A DNA stretch of 64,000 bases from an uncultured Dehalococcoidia bacterium. GTDB lineage: Bacteria; Chloroflexota; Dehalococcoidia; Lucifugimonadales; G958296245. The notes beneath the pieces were generated by a model, which saw only the letters and a program-made list of their open reading frames with translations, made no database searches and was not told where the DNA came from. Position numbers and translations under genes: made by a program. Location: assembly GCA_958296245.1 (NCBI GenBank), contig OY282458.1, positions 2,298,197-2,362,196 of the forward strand, written 5' to 3'. Below are positions 9,497 to 18,674 of the stretch, one piece after another. Position 1 is the first letter of the stretch. Every line of letters begins with the position of its first letter.

Positions 9497-9829
9497 ATGA
9501 GACTCCGAGACTACGGTGACCAAGTGTCCAATCGAGAAGTAGAAAGGAGGAGCGAGTTGAAGGAACAACACCTGTTTGACGATGATTCGAGGGAGGAGAG
9601 GGCTCTGTGCGGGGCCCATGCCTCAACCGAGGAGCGAATTGGGGCCGTCTACTACCTGGAGTGTCGTATGGGATGCGCGCCGGTGGGGACGGTCTGCGAG
9701 GGCTGCAAATCTCTGGCCGTCCCGTTCGCCGAGAAACTGGCTCGGGACCTAGAGTTGGACGGAGCCGCGGAAGACGCGGAGGAGTTTCGCAACCTTGCCG
9801 ACACGCTCCTGAGGGAGACCGCCCCATAA
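9497..9829 (+). CDS. Small cysteine-containing protein, possibly zinc-binding
   Basis: Starting at the ATG preceded by GGGAGGGAAGGC gives 110 residues. A His and four or five Cys (CGAH, then CRMGC and CEGC) sit in the middle, a spacing that would suit one zinc site. The C terminus is an acidic helix. The family is not recognised. It follows two terminators, so it probably has its own promoter, and it is the last plus-strand gene of the mobile block. Confidence 0.6.
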   Translation: MRLRDYGDQVSNREVERRSELKEQHLFDDDSREERALCGAHASTEERIGAVYYLECRMGCAPVGTVCEGCKSLAVPFAEKLARDLELDGAAEDAEEFRNLADTLLRETAP

Positions 9830-9910
9830 GCGTTCAGAGCCGGGCAACAGCGCGTTCGTCAATGTATGCGACCTATTTTGCGTTTGTGAGACCTGCGGTC
9901 GCGGGCCGCT

Positions 9911-10183
9911 TCATCCGGTGAACAGGTGGCCGAGTCCCATACCGTCCGCCAGTTCCACCAGCGCCTTGCGGTGCTGGTAGTTGGGCCGGGCCCTCCCATT
10001 TGCCCACCGCCATACGGTGTGGCGATAGGTCCCCAGGCACCGGGCGGTCTCCGACCAGGACAGGCCGGACCTCTCCTGGAAACGCCTCAGGCGCTCCGGG
10101 AAGTCTTCGCGAAATTGATATGTCCTTCTGCTGTAGTTCCTGCGCTGTCTGGGCATGGAAACCGGTTCTTTGTCTATTGGCAA
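9911..10183 (-). CDS. HTH DNA-binding protein
   Basis: A 90-residue reading with a clear helix-turn-helix (WSETARCLGTYRHTVWRWAN) after an Arg/Tyr-rich N terminus. An internal ATG at 10156 would give 81 residues and is an equally likely start. It resembles the HTH protein at 4910-5146 in length and motif order. It lies at the right end of the mobile-element block, pointing inward. A repressor role is probable, but the targets are unknown. Confidence 0.65.
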   Translation of the reverse strand: MPIDKEPVSMPRQRRNYSRRTYQFREDFPERLRRFQERSGLSWSETARCLGTYRHTVWRWANGRARPNYQHRKALVELADGMGLGHLFTG

Positions 10184-10487
10184 TACAGTTCACAACACCC
10201 GATCGACCCCTCGTGCCTTGAGAAGCACCGGGGCTGGCAGGGATCGGTTTTCTTCCACTACCGAACCGCCAGCGATCTTGGGGTAGGGAGCACATTAGGT
10301 CCGGGGATGTTGGTGTGGGTCTGTCGGTTGTTTGCCCGCTGCCTATGGTCCGCCTACCGTGAACTCCACGCGGTTGTAGTGCTTTCTGCCGTCGCTGGTG
10401 CAGATTGCGTCGGATGCGGTTTATGGTAGATACCACAATCTTCGAAAACCGTCTCACAGAGAATCCTCAGGAAGCCGACTAACTAAA
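10184..10487. other. Non-coding gap between the mobile element and the defence operon
   Basis: The 304 bp hold no convincing gene on either strand; a plus-strand open frame through 9926-10429 has no coding character. The right end of the element may lie here, but no att repeat matching the 2877-2973 region was found by eye. Confidence 0.5.
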
Positions 10488-13010
10488 TCAACTCGGTCCG
10501 GGGATATCCTCCAGGGAGCTCCCATCCAAGCTGGCGAATACCTTAGGGTACAACAAGTTCCGGCTCTTCATCGCTTCACTTAGTTCGTGTTCGAGACTCA
10601 ACGGCAATGCACGTTGAGCTACGTCTTGCAATGCAGCTATCAGCCGCTGGCTGAGCTCGTGGAACTGCTGCAACTCTATGATCTTCATGTCTGGCGACGG
10701 GCTTGCCTCCTTGGAGGGCGGCAGTAAGGGCCCTACGAACGTCGGAACGATCTGCGAGACCTCATGGTTGTCCTTGACCCACTGATTGTGATTGTGCAAC
10801 TGCCCAACGTCCTCTTTGCGGTAGGATGAAGAGCTTTGCTTGTCGGTCTTTACCTCGATACAGGCAGCATACCCCTCTTCCGACATCCAAAGGACGTCGG
10901 GCCCAGTCCCATATTCCTTGTCCGGCCTTGTGGACCTCAGGCCGAGGTACTGGCCGAGACACCGTATGGCCTCCTCGACCTGGGCTGACGATCCATTCCC
11001 ATTGAGCGGCGTGAGGTCTTGGACAAGTGTCCTGGGCGGTTGAACAAGAAGGGAATCTGAGTGTCCGATACGCATCTGCTCCGAGATGCGGGTCACCTGC
11101 GCAGGAACCGAGGTGCCTGTGCAGGGCGTGACCGAGTGGGACCGGGGTATGTTTGATTGGTTCGCGCAGGCTTTCCGATAGAAGTAAGATGCGTTCTGAT
11201 GGTCGCCGCTCATTTCCAAGCTGTAGCCCAGCCAGAAGCTCAGCCACGCTCCACTGAATTGGCTGAACTCGAAGGCTTCTTCAAGGACATCGTTCAGAGC
11301 AGCAGCCGCGCCCTCATAGTCCCTATCCCAAAGAGCCTTTCCGAAGCGAGCCTCGGCCAGTGCGATATCGAGAGCTTTGTCCTGGCCAGTCGATGCGCCG
11401 TCGGAAGGCAAGTCTCTCATGTTGTTGGTGTAAGCCTGGACCCACTCGGGACCCCTTGCCAAACAGGCAGAGGCGATGGACTTTAGGTTGCCGGTGCCTG
11501 ACGCTCCTTTGGATAGCTGTTCCCCAATCTCCATCTGCTTTTGTAGAAAGCGCGGCAACAAGGCCCGGTTGCGGGGAACGAGAAGCCATTCCACCAGTCC
11601 CCTGCCCGTGATCAGCACGACTCCATGGTCACTCATGCCTCTTGAGATGCGCCCGAAGCTCTGCACAATGCGCGACGCCAGCAGGCTGCGAAAGCTGTTC
11701 TGCATATTGAGCCGTTCCCATTGGAACCGTTCCAAAGGACCCGCGCCTTGCGGGAGTTCGTCCAGCACCATCATGCGGCAGGTGTCGCCCGGCAGGTCGA
11801 GCCCATCATACCTGGCAGCGAGTGTCAGCTTCGCAGGTGGTTTGGCCTCCCTAAAGGAACCTATAGCCTCGGAGACACTTTCCCTGGGTGGAGGCACAGC
11901 AATATCAGCCCACTTCTCACTTCTGTAATAGCTGGGGACTAATATCAATGCCTTGTGGTCCGCGATGACCTCTTTGGCGGAAGCCAGGTCATCATCCACT
12001 CCCTCAACGGCACGCGGAATCAGTATCATCCGCTCGCATTCGCCCGCAGTGGTGGAGGGAGATATTATCTCGTCGGGCTGCCGGCCAAAGGCTCTGACAA
12101 AGCTGTCAGGAGCACTCAACGTTGCCGAAAGATAGATGCGCCTAACTCCGTTCCTGAAATACGGCAGCGAGAAGACGGGCGCGACCGGGGGTGTAAGCGT
12201 TACCTCCGTATTGGAGATCAAGAGACAGCACAGGTCTTCGTGGTCTCGAATGTGCTCCCATTCGAACATCGTGCTTCTGCGTTTGCCAAGACCGGCCTCA
12301 ACAAGCAGCCTGCGTAATTCTGACAGATTGCGCTGTATCTCGAACGGGGGGACGAGAAACTCGCGAGAAGCCTCACCATTGATAACCTCTGCGAAGCTGG
12401 AGGCGAGGCCCACCGAGTTGTGATACGGCTGAAACAACGCCAGAATCTGGTCGAAAGTCTCAGTCATTTCGCCGCGAGTTATCGAAAGCGAAAACTGGTC
12501 TCTCAGAATCTGGTCGGCAGTGTGGGCATCGTCGAAGATGACCGCGGCTATGTCGTCGAACCTGAACCGACTCCATCCGTTGAACAACGCCTGGTAGGTG
12601 GTCACGCAAGGCGCCTCGGCGCGGTGGTACAAGTCGCCTTGCGAGAACCCCTGCCGGAAGTACGTGGCGGCCGGCAACCCGTAGCCCTGGGCTTTGGCGG
12701 CGGTCTGTTCGACGAGTTGAATGGAACTGCACGCGTAGACTACCTGCCGCATGGTCTCATTGACCAGTGACTGAGCAATGAGCAGTCCCACTAGGGTCTT
12801 TCCAGCTCCCGTATTCAGGACCACTGCCACATCATCTTTGTCCCTGTTGGTGTGCCACCCGCGCAAAGCATCCCCTTGGCCGAGCCAGAGGTCGTTGATG
12901 TTGCCATCGGTTATGGCAGCCCCTTGGAATATCTCGATCGGATCCGTTGGCTTGGCCTGTTGGCCGGTTACGTTGATCTTTGAGAAGTCGAAGGTCATGT
13001 TCCTATTCAC
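10488..13010 (-). CDS. DEAD/DEAH-like helicase fused to a PD-(D/E)XK nuclease
   Basis: An 840-residue superfamily 2 helicase. Walker A is NTGAGKT (about 65-72), motif II is IFDDAH (about 158-163, DDAH rather than DEAH), and motif VI is QSFGRISRG (about 450-460). A TPR-like helical segment follows (about 540-620). Near the C terminus is a restriction-nuclease core, GPDVLW then IEVKTDK (Asp about 704, Glu/Lys about 717/719). The combination fits an ATP-driven restriction enzyme. It is the last gene of the minus-strand operon with the methylase, kinase, receiver and MBL genes, 163 bp after the MBL gene. The probable role is cleavage of unmodified DNA; this is inferred from domains and neighbours. 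A start at the ATG 12998 is also possible. Confidence 0.85.
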   Translation of the reverse strand: MNRNMTFDFSKINVTGQQAKPTDPIEIFQGAAITDGNINDLWLGQGDALRGWHTNRDKDDVAVVLNTGAGKTLVGLLIAQSLVNETMRQVVYACSSIQLVEQTAAKAQGYGLPAATYFRQGFSQGDLYHRAEAPCVTTYQALFNGWSRFRFDDIAAVIFDDAHTADQILRDQFSLSITRGEMTETFDQILALFQPYHNSVGLASSFAEVINGEASREFLVPPFEIQRNLSELRRLLVEAGLGKRRSTMFEWEHIRDHEDLCCLLISNTEVTLTPPVAPVFSLPYFRNGVRRIYLSATLSAPDSFVRAFGRQPDEIISPSTTAGECERMILIPRAVEGVDDDLASAKEVIADHKALILVPSYYRSEKWADIAVPPPRESVSEAIGSFREAKPPAKLTLAARYDGLDLPGDTCRMMVLDELPQGAGPLERFQWERLNMQNSFRSLLASRIVQSFGRISRGMSDHGVVLITGRGLVEWLLVPRNRALLPRFLQKQMEIGEQLSKGASGTGNLKSIASACLARGPEWVQAYTNNMRDLPSDGASTGQDKALDIALAEARFGKALWDRDYEGAAAALNDVLEEAFEFSQFSGAWLSFWLGYSLEMSGDHQNASYFYRKACANQSNIPRSHSVTPCTGTSVPAQVTRISEQMRIGHSDSLLVQPPRTLVQDLTPLNGNGSSAQVEEAIRCLGQYLGLRSTRPDKEYGTGPDVLWMSEEGYAACIEVKTDKQSSSSYRKEDVGQLHNHNQWVKDNHEVSQIVPTFVGPLLPPSKEASPSPDMKIIELQQFHELSQRLIAALQDVAQRALPLSLEHELSEAMKSRNLLYPKVFASLDGSSLEDIPGPS

Positions 13011-13173
13011 CGCTTTCTTGTAGTCGTGAGCCGCCTCCCAGCGCTCCCATCCTTGTGGTTGCCTCTGCTGACTGACTAAATGCTCCTGATGTTCAGCGTG
13101 GTCATCCTCTCTAGCACCCCTTTGTTGCCTTGTCCTCTAGCGCAGGGCGAAGGCCATGCTGCACCCAGCACCC

Positions 13174-14175
13174 CTACCAAATCCGTCTGCACAGGGCAGA
13201 TGTGGTGTTAGCGGTGATGAAACTCTGGTGGTCCTGCAGGGGAGGAACGTACTGGATTGCATTGGGCCTAAGGATCATGCGCATTGAACCTGCGCAGCAT
13301 GAGCGACTGACGCGACCTCTTGCAGCAAATAAGGCTAGATGAGTTGGCGTGGTGGAAGGCACGCTTACAGAGCAGTGTGCCGACAGTTGCGTACAAGCAA
13401 TGGTGACTTCTGGTAGTGCGCTCCGTATCCCCGCTACGATTTCGGGCCTTGGAGTTTGGTACTTGCCCCGGCCTATCGAAAAAACGACTACCTTGGGCTC
13501 CACAGCCCGACCCAGAGTGCTCGCGAACTCGGCTGGGGCTGCACGAGATGGGCGCCCACCGTGATGAGGGAAGACCAATACATCTGACCGAATGGAGGGT
13601 AGGCCCTCAAGCAGGTTCTCCAGTCCCACAGCGTCCAAGTCTCCCGTGAGAAGCATTCTTGGTTTCGACTGGTAGCTTACGCGGGCCACGATGGACATGG
13701 AATTGGAAGTCAATTTTCGCCCCTTGAGATCTGAGCCACCAGCCCCTGCCATGGCCAAAGCAGGTGCTGGGTAGAGTATCTCGATTTCGATGTCCCCCCT
13801 TGTAAACTCCTGGGCACTAGTGGTGGTGGTCACTCCGACAGTCACATTCGTTGCCGCCCTCGCGGTAGCGTCCTCTACTGCGTACCGAAGATCCTCCCAT
13901 ATGTCGGAATCCTTCGTGGCGTCAGAGTTCAAGAACACATGGCGAACCTGCACTGTTGCTGCCGATAGAAGAGACAGGAGCCCCGATAGGTGGTCAGCAT
14001 CCGCATGAGAAATCACCACCGCATCAATCTCCGTGATCGCGCTGTCGTGCAGGAACTCCAACAATGTGGACCCGGAACCCGCATCGAAGATGATGGTTCC
14101 TGTGGCATCTTGAAGGACCACGCACTGCCCATGACCCACATCTAGGACTGTGAGATTAGGAGAGACTGTTGCCAT
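13174..14175 (-). CDS. ComEC/Rec2-type metallo-beta-lactamase-fold hydrolase
   Basis: The 333-residue product (ATG at 14175; a TTG at 14199 is the alternative) has the MBL metal-binding signature SHADADH (about residues 56-62), a later LTGDLD (about 160) and FPHHGG (about 180-185). This pattern belongs to the ComEC C-terminal nuclease-like branch. The C-terminal region carries a CTQLS...C and a CCAG cysteine set, a likely zinc knuckle seen in related proteins. There is no membrane segment, so it is soluble, unlike ComEC. It overlaps the receiver gene by 20 nt. In this operon it is a candidate nuclease or phosphodiesterase effector. Confidence 0.85.
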   Translation of the reverse strand: MATVSPNLTVLDVGHGQCVVLQDATGTIIFDAGSGSTLLEFLHDSAITEIDAVVISHADADHLSGLLSLLSAATVQVRHVFLNSDATKDSDIWEDLRYAVEDATARAATNVTVGVTTTTSAQEFTRGDIEIEILYPAPALAMAGAGGSDLKGRKLTSNSMSIVARVSYQSKPRMLLTGDLDAVGLENLLEGLPSIRSDVLVFPHHGGRPSRAAPAEFASTLGRAVEPKVVVFSIGRGKYQTPRPEIVAGIRSALPEVTIACTQLSAHCSVSVPSTTPTHLALFAARGRVSRSCCAGSMRMILRPNAIQYVPPLQDHQSFITANTTSALCRRIW

Positions 14176-14857
14176 TCTGTGGCTCGATGGCGGGCTCAAA
14201 GCCCTCTAGGAATAAGTCGCCGGCATCCTCGGCGCCGATGTTGACGCTCGCATAGAAGCGAAGTCCAAGCTGGTCACTTCGCCCCTCAGGTAGCGCATTC
14301 CTGTGATGGCCAAGAAGTACGGCCGGAAATCGCACTGCTTCAGCTGGACGCCAGCCTGGAATGATGGCATCGACTACGTCTTCGCCATGCTCAACATCCT
14401 TGGCAACCACGCGGACGAGGGTCCGCCAGCCTCTTCGATTTGGCAAACGCCGGCCATCGATCTCGTCTGAGCAAATCCTGATAGCATCAGCAAGTTGGTC
14501 TGGCCCAACTTCGTCCCGAGCAAGCAGAATCGGGATCCTGCTCCTGTACTTTCGAATCGACGCGTTCTGGTCGACCTTAAAGTATTGGCTAATCAACACA
14601 GCCGGAAATGCCGTCGAATACAGCTGGGCGACAAGTTCTGCCCCGCTAAAGGATGCAAGGCCTCGAGGACTCAACCGGTGATCACAGATAGCTGCGCTAG
14701 CTACCCCTGTGATTCGAGTAACGGCTTTATCAATGCTTTCAAGCGGGTCCTCTATCCCTATGGCCTCGTACCCAGCATCTTCTAGGAGGACACTCAACGC
14801 CGCAGCTGCGGTAGGATCATCATCAACGAGGGCAACTCTTTTATGGTTTCGATTCAT
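14156..14857 (-). CDS. Response-regulator receiver protein
   Basis: A 233-residue protein. Residues 7-125 form a CheY-like receiver: acidic pocket DDD (12-14), phospho-acceptor Asp59 in AICDHRL, and a conserved Ser in LISQY (about 90). The remaining 100 residues show no HTH or GGDEF motif, so it is not an ordinary transcription factor. The ATG overlaps the kinase stop (ATGA, 14854-14857), and its end overlaps the MBL gene. It is therefore the likely phosphorylation partner of the adjacent kinase and may gate the MBL or nuclease activity; that link is inference. Confidence 0.85.
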   Translation of the reverse strand: MNRNHKRVALVDDDPTAAAALSVLLEDAGYEAIGIEDPLESIDKAVTRITGVASAAICDHRLSPRGLASFSGAELVAQLYSTAFPAVLISQYFKVDQNASIRKYRSRIPILLARDEVGPDQLADAIRICSDEIDGRRLPNRRGWRTLVRVVAKDVEHGEDVVDAIIPGWRPAEAVRFPAVLLGHHRNALPEGRSDQLGLRFYASVNIGAEDAGDLFLEGFEPAIEPQNGNSLS

Positions 14858-16911
14858 CCCTCAACTCCCATTAAAGGCAAGGTGACAACTATCTCGGCAC
14901 CCCCCAACTCTCCATTGGCTATAGCGTGAACATCTCCACCAAGATCGGTAACAGCATCCTTGACTATCGTCAGTCCCAGCCCTGTGCCTCCGGGTATACT
15001 CGTACGACCCGGGATCCAGATTTCATCAACAGGAAGTTCTAGGATCCCTGGGCCGCTGTCCTTGACGGAGATGAGCAGCGAATCTTTGCTCACTTGTGTC
15101 GCAACCAGTATCGTGCGCTCCAGTTGAGCTTGCTGCTGCTGGGTAAACGCGTTGACCGCATTTGTGATTAGGTTGCTCAGGATGGATTCAAGTGCAGCCA
15201 CGCTCCCCCACACCCTCGGCCGACCCTCATCGAATCGCACCTCGCAGGTGATCTTGGAGTCCTTCAGGAACGGTTGAAATAGCTCTATTACATCGAGTGA
15301 TACCGAATTGATGTCGACCTCACCGAAGCGTCGCTTCTCCCTCCGAAGCAGAGCTAAGGGAAAGGAAGCGTAGCTTTCCAGAGCCCTTGCTGACTTCAAT
15401 ACAATTAACACGGGCGTCTCCAGCACCGTGCGATAGGCTGGTCCCAGCTCTCTCTTACCCCTGCGACCAATGCTCTGCGCCATACTTTTGATTTGGCCTA
15501 CCGGTTTGGCAGCCTCATGTGCGAACACAGCGATAGTTGTGCCCAGACTGGCCAACGTTCGATAGAGTTGGAGGTCTTCGCGCAGGATCACCTCCTGCCT
15601 TTGCCTAACGGTCTCCAAGCTCTGCACCGCTTGCGATACGCGTGAACGTTGCTCGGGTGGCAGTGATTCTACCTCTTTGCGTAGTTTGTTCTGGGCTCGC
15701 GTTACGCCCGAAGAGGTGCTCGTTTTGGTCTTCCGTTTCGTGGTCTCCCGTTCCGCCAGCCGCTGACGGGCCATCCACTCCAAAGAGTCAATCGCGAAAC
15801 GGCGCATCTCAGTGAAGTCCGAGCTCTCCAAGAACCCCGTTCGGTCAGTCTTTTCCATGAGGATTTGATCGGGGTCAGGAATGATGACACGGCCTATCGA
15901 CGTATTCGTTGAAGGCCGCAGCTCCGGGTTCCTGGTTCTGAGCAAGTTCATGTCTAGCCAGTCGTGCCCGGAATCTCCGTACGGATGAACGCGCAATCCA
16001 CGGTGGTAGAGATGGATACCTCCTATAACCTCAAGCCAATTCCGCACCTCTGAAACGGTCGCGCGGCGATTTGTGAAGCTAGCTCCATCCAACAGGAAAG
16101 CCCACAGCTCGAAACGGGAGGCCACGGTGGAGTATGTCGACTTGGAAAGGTCAGAATGTTGACCTGACCACCGAAGTGCCTTTGTTCTGGGATCGTACAC
16201 ATCGATGTGCGACCGCCCCTGCTCGTCCAGTTCCGCACGCAGGTGGTAGACCGCGTCGTCAAAATATGCCTCCCGGACTCGCTGCTCCAGATCATTGAAC
16301 TCAGGCGATATCAATACAGGGTGAAAACCCTTGCTGTCGTCAAATGGGTCGGCCAACAGCAATAGCGCTCTGGCAAGTCGTTCAACTTCTCGGCGGCCAA
16401 AGGTCACGGATAGATCTGTAACCTCGATAGAGGTCCCTGGCGGTTTTTCGGTGGGTCCTTCAATGACCTCCAATGCGACATCCTCTACTACACTGATAGC
16501 CTCAAACTTGGACCAGTCTATTGCCAGCTTATACTCGGTCAACGGCTTCGAGGCCGGGCGGGTGCTCAGCGTTACACGGCGCCCCATTCGTAACGCAGCT
16601 AGCCTACCCAATCCCTTTTCTCCAACTGGTCTTCGACCCATTGCCGTTATGCTGCGGCCCGGCTTATTTGACCGCCCTAGAATGAGCCAGCCTGAGCGGA
16701 TGGCTTCGTAATCCATTCCCAAGCCGTCGTCTTCAATGCGTAGAGTCCCTCCCAGCTTGTCAACGTCTTCGAGTTCGACTCGACAGTTTACGGCGTCGGC
16801 ATCGTAGGAGTTGCGAACCAATTCGATGATTCCCTGTTCGATCTGAGGAACAAGCTCTTCGCCTAGGCGGCGCAGGATGTCAGGAGAGAATCGAAGGTGC
16901 TCGCTTGTCAT
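14854..16911 (-). CDS. Protein with two GHKL ATPase domains: Hsp90/MORC-like N terminus and histidine kinase C terminus
   Basis: The 685-residue protein has two separate Bergerat folds. The N-terminal one shows the N box ELVRNSYDADA (about 30-40), DDGLGMD (61-67) and a Gly-rich lid (about 92-105), the pattern of Hsp90/MutL/MORC ATPases. A spacer with a Lys/Thr-rich segment follows. The C-terminal half has a dimerisation/H-box helix FAHEAAKP (His about 464), an N box NLITNAVNAF (about 580), KDSGPGI (about 617) and GGTGLGL (about 643), which is a sensor kinase core. There are no membrane segments. The gene starts 1 nt after the methylase stop. It could sense DNA or a clamp-like state and pass a phosphate to the receiver; this is inference from architecture. 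Confidence 0.88.
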   Translation of the reverse strand: MTSEHLRFSPDILRRLGEELVPQIEQGIIELVRNSYDADAVNCRVELEDVDKLGGTLRIEDDGLGMDYEAIRSGWLILGRSNKPGRSITAMGRRPVGEKGLGRLAALRMGRRVTLSTRPASKPLTEYKLAIDWSKFEAISVVEDVALEVIEGPTEKPPGTSIEVTDLSVTFGRREVERLARALLLLADPFDDSKGFHPVLISPEFNDLEQRVREAYFDDAVYHLRAELDEQGRSHIDVYDPRTKALRWSGQHSDLSKSTYSTVASRFELWAFLLDGASFTNRRATVSEVRNWLEVIGGIHLYHRGLRVHPYGDSGHDWLDMNLLRTRNPELRPSTNTSIGRVIIPDPDQILMEKTDRTGFLESSDFTEMRRFAIDSLEWMARQRLAERETTKRKTKTSTSSGVTRAQNKLRKEVESLPPEQRSRVSQAVQSLETVRQRQEVILREDLQLYRTLASLGTTIAVFAHEAAKPVGQIKSMAQSIGRRGKRELGPAYRTVLETPVLIVLKSARALESYASFPLALLRREKRRFGEVDINSVSLDVIELFQPFLKDSKITCEVRFDEGRPRVWGSVAALESILSNLITNAVNAFTQQQQAQLERTILVATQVSKDSLLISVKDSGPGILELPVDEIWIPGRTSIPGGTGLGLTIVKDAVTDLGGDVHAIANGELGGAEIVVTLPLMGVEG

Positions 16912-16912
16912 C

Positions 16913-18250
16913 TCAGTCGTCCCGCCAAGGTATGTCCTCTAGGGCGCCAACAGTGAGATGCCGGCATCTAATCCGGCGGTCGAGCCACGCATCAGTCGCG
17001 TTACTCCGCAGTTGATCCAATATCTGTTGACAGGTGTCAACGCTGGAGTCCTTGGGCCTTACGACAAGGAGGTGGTTCTCCACAGCAACCGACCTGTCTC
17101 CGGATATCACTGTGCCGATCGCACGCCCGGAATCGCCTGGCCGCGAGGTACGGCGCACGGCAACGAATGGAGGAGGGAATACCGTCCCATTGAAGCGCTT
17201 CTTGGGAAGGTCAGCAACGTTGACCCTCCCCCATCTGGCTAAACCCAGGGCATGCAAGTAGGGATGCCACTGACCTCGATTGCGGTGTCGATGAGGCACT
17301 AGGGACCCGACAGAAACTTTGGCGATGGAACTCAAGGTATCCCTGGCCTCCGTTTCATTGGGCCCAGACCATGTGGCCATAGAGGATTCGAAGCTGCCGC
17401 TGCCAATCGAGGCCTCCAGCAGGAACACATCCACATCCGCCCATGTATCAAAGATGCCCCAAACGGAGACCCGCCTAACCGTGGCCTGTCCACTGATATG
17501 GCCGCGCCATCTCGCATACCGGGTTCCTGATCTCAGTACGTCCGGCAGAATGGCCACTAAGTTGGTCCCATCCTCACACGCGGCCAATACGTGATCCACA
17601 AATGCAGCTGCCGCCGACACCTGCCCGCTGGACCATTCAACTCCCTGGGGTGTCTGGATTAGGTTAAACGGAGGGTTGAGTACAACATGCGTAGCTCTCG
17701 CGCATTCCTTCGGAATCGCCAATCCGTCTCCGACCCTGATCCCAGGGAACCAAGATTCAGAATCTGCAAGCCCTGAACTCGCATTCCATCGCCCACGAAG
17801 AGCCGCAGCCAGTACCAACCTCGCTCGTGTAGCACGAATGAACTCCGGATATAGGTCGAGGCCGTACAGCTGTTGGCCCCAAGCCTCAAGGGTGGCAGTC
17901 AAGCTGGACGCTATCGGTAATCGGCGTGAGCATGCCAGCAGTAAGTCGCCGGACCCGCAGGCTGGATCGAGGATTCGAGAATTTTCGTCTATGGGCTCTG
18001 TGAATCTGCTAACAAGTTCCTCTGACAAATCCGAGCCGCTAAAGAAGGCCCCGGTAGATTTGCGGGTGACAAGATCGACGGTGTCTCGGAGGGCTTCGGC
18101 TGGCCCACCATTCAGTACAGGCGTCGCTTCAACAGATCGGCCATCTAAGCCGGAAGACACTACTGTACCCACCAGCCGTTCAATCGACCCGACGTAGGTC
18201 GAGAACGGATGCATAACTGACAGCTCATCGGAAGGAGGTGCCTTAGCCAC
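16913..18250 (-). CDS. N6-adenine DNA methyltransferase (defence-associated)
   Basis: A 445-residue amino-methyltransferase. Motif I is LDPACGSGDLLLAC (about 94-107) and catalytic motif IV is VVLNPPF (about 188-195), in the order of gamma-class N6-adenine enzymes such as HsdM and type IIG methylases. The GTG start is preceded by TTAGGAGGA. No nuclease domain is visible. It transfers methyl groups from S-adenosylmethionine to DNA, presumably marking host DNA against the helicase/nuclease encoded at the end of the same operon. The target-recognition part is probably the C-terminal third, which I cannot assign. Confidence 0.88.
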   Translation of the reverse strand: MAKAPPSDELSVMHPFSTYVGSIERLVGTVVSSGLDGRSVEATPVLNGGPAEALRDTVDLVTRKSTGAFFSGSDLSEELVSRFTEPIDENSRILDPACGSGDLLLACSRRLPIASSLTATLEAWGQQLYGLDLYPEFIRATRARLVLAAALRGRWNASSGLADSESWFPGIRVGDGLAIPKECARATHVVLNPPFNLIQTPQGVEWSSGQVSAAAAFVDHVLAACEDGTNLVAILPDVLRSGTRYARWRGHISGQATVRRVSVWGIFDTWADVDVFLLEASIGSGSFESSMATWSGPNETEARDTLSSIAKVSVGSLVPHRHRNRGQWHPYLHALGLARWGRVNVADLPKKRFNGTVFPPPFVAVRRTSRPGDSGRAIGTVISGDRSVAVENHLLVVRPKDSSVDTCQQILDQLRSNATDAWLDRRIRCRHLTVGALEDIPWRDD

Positions 18251-18395
18251 TCAATCCTCCTAACCATCGCACCGCGCCGCCGACCTGCTTGTGCGCCCCA
18301 AGGAACAATTCATGGACGACCACGGATTCGTGGTCACAGCACCTCTCGTCAGCAGTCGACTGGCGCATGACGACAAAGGGCGCCTCAGTTGGCAT
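18243..18395 (-). CDS. Possible 50-residue protein between the HTH and methylase genes
   Basis: An ATG-started frame that overlaps the methylase start by 8 nt. Its composition looks protein-like (VVMRQSTADERCCDHESVVV), with paired cysteines and a Gly-rich end. No strong ribosome binding site is present. It fills the gap between two co-oriented genes, as expected for a real operon member. The family is not recognised. The alternative is a chance frame in a leader region. Confidence 0.4.
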   Translation of the reverse strand: MPTEAPFVVMRQSTADERCCDHESVVVHELFLGAHKQVGGAVRWLGGLSG

Positions 18396-18437
18396 TACCG
18401 CCGATAAGGAAGGTCGCCACAGAGTGTCGTTGCGTCC

Positions 18438-18674
18438 TCATTGCTCTAGCGTTCCTGCATTTGTCAAGTCGCCAAAGTCCGCGCTGCTGGGAACTTCTGC
18501 CTCTCCTGACTTGACCCATGCGTCGACCTCGAACACTTGAAACTTCCAGAAGCGTCCCACGCGGTGAGCAGGCATTCCTCTGGAGTCGATCCAGCGATAC
18601 ACAGTGTCTCGGGCCACGCCTAGATGGTCGGCAACCTCAGCGACAGAGAGCCAGCGAGTATCTCTTACTTCCAT
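18438..18674 (-). CDS. Excisionase-type HTH (MerR-like, HTH_17) protein
   Basis: Starting at the ATG 18674 gives 78 residues with a standard HTH_17 fold: WLSVAEVADHLGVARDTVYR, then the wing GRFWKFQVFEVDAWV. A longer reading to 18698 is possible. Such proteins are excisionases or small regulators, and here it heads the minus-strand defence operon, so autoregulation of the operon is likely. A tail of about 20 residues after the HTH is acidic. The sequence upstream (18700-18760) is AT-rich and is a good place for the operon promoter. Confidence 0.8.
   Translation of the reverse strand: MEVRDTRWLSVAEVADHLGVARDTVYRWIDSRGMPAHRVGRFWKFQVFEVDAWVKSGEAEVPSSADFGDLTNAGTLEQ

Noticed and set aside
9926-10429. 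A 167-codon plus-strand frame
   Set aside because: It runs antisense over an HTH gene and into the gap with no coding signals or start site.
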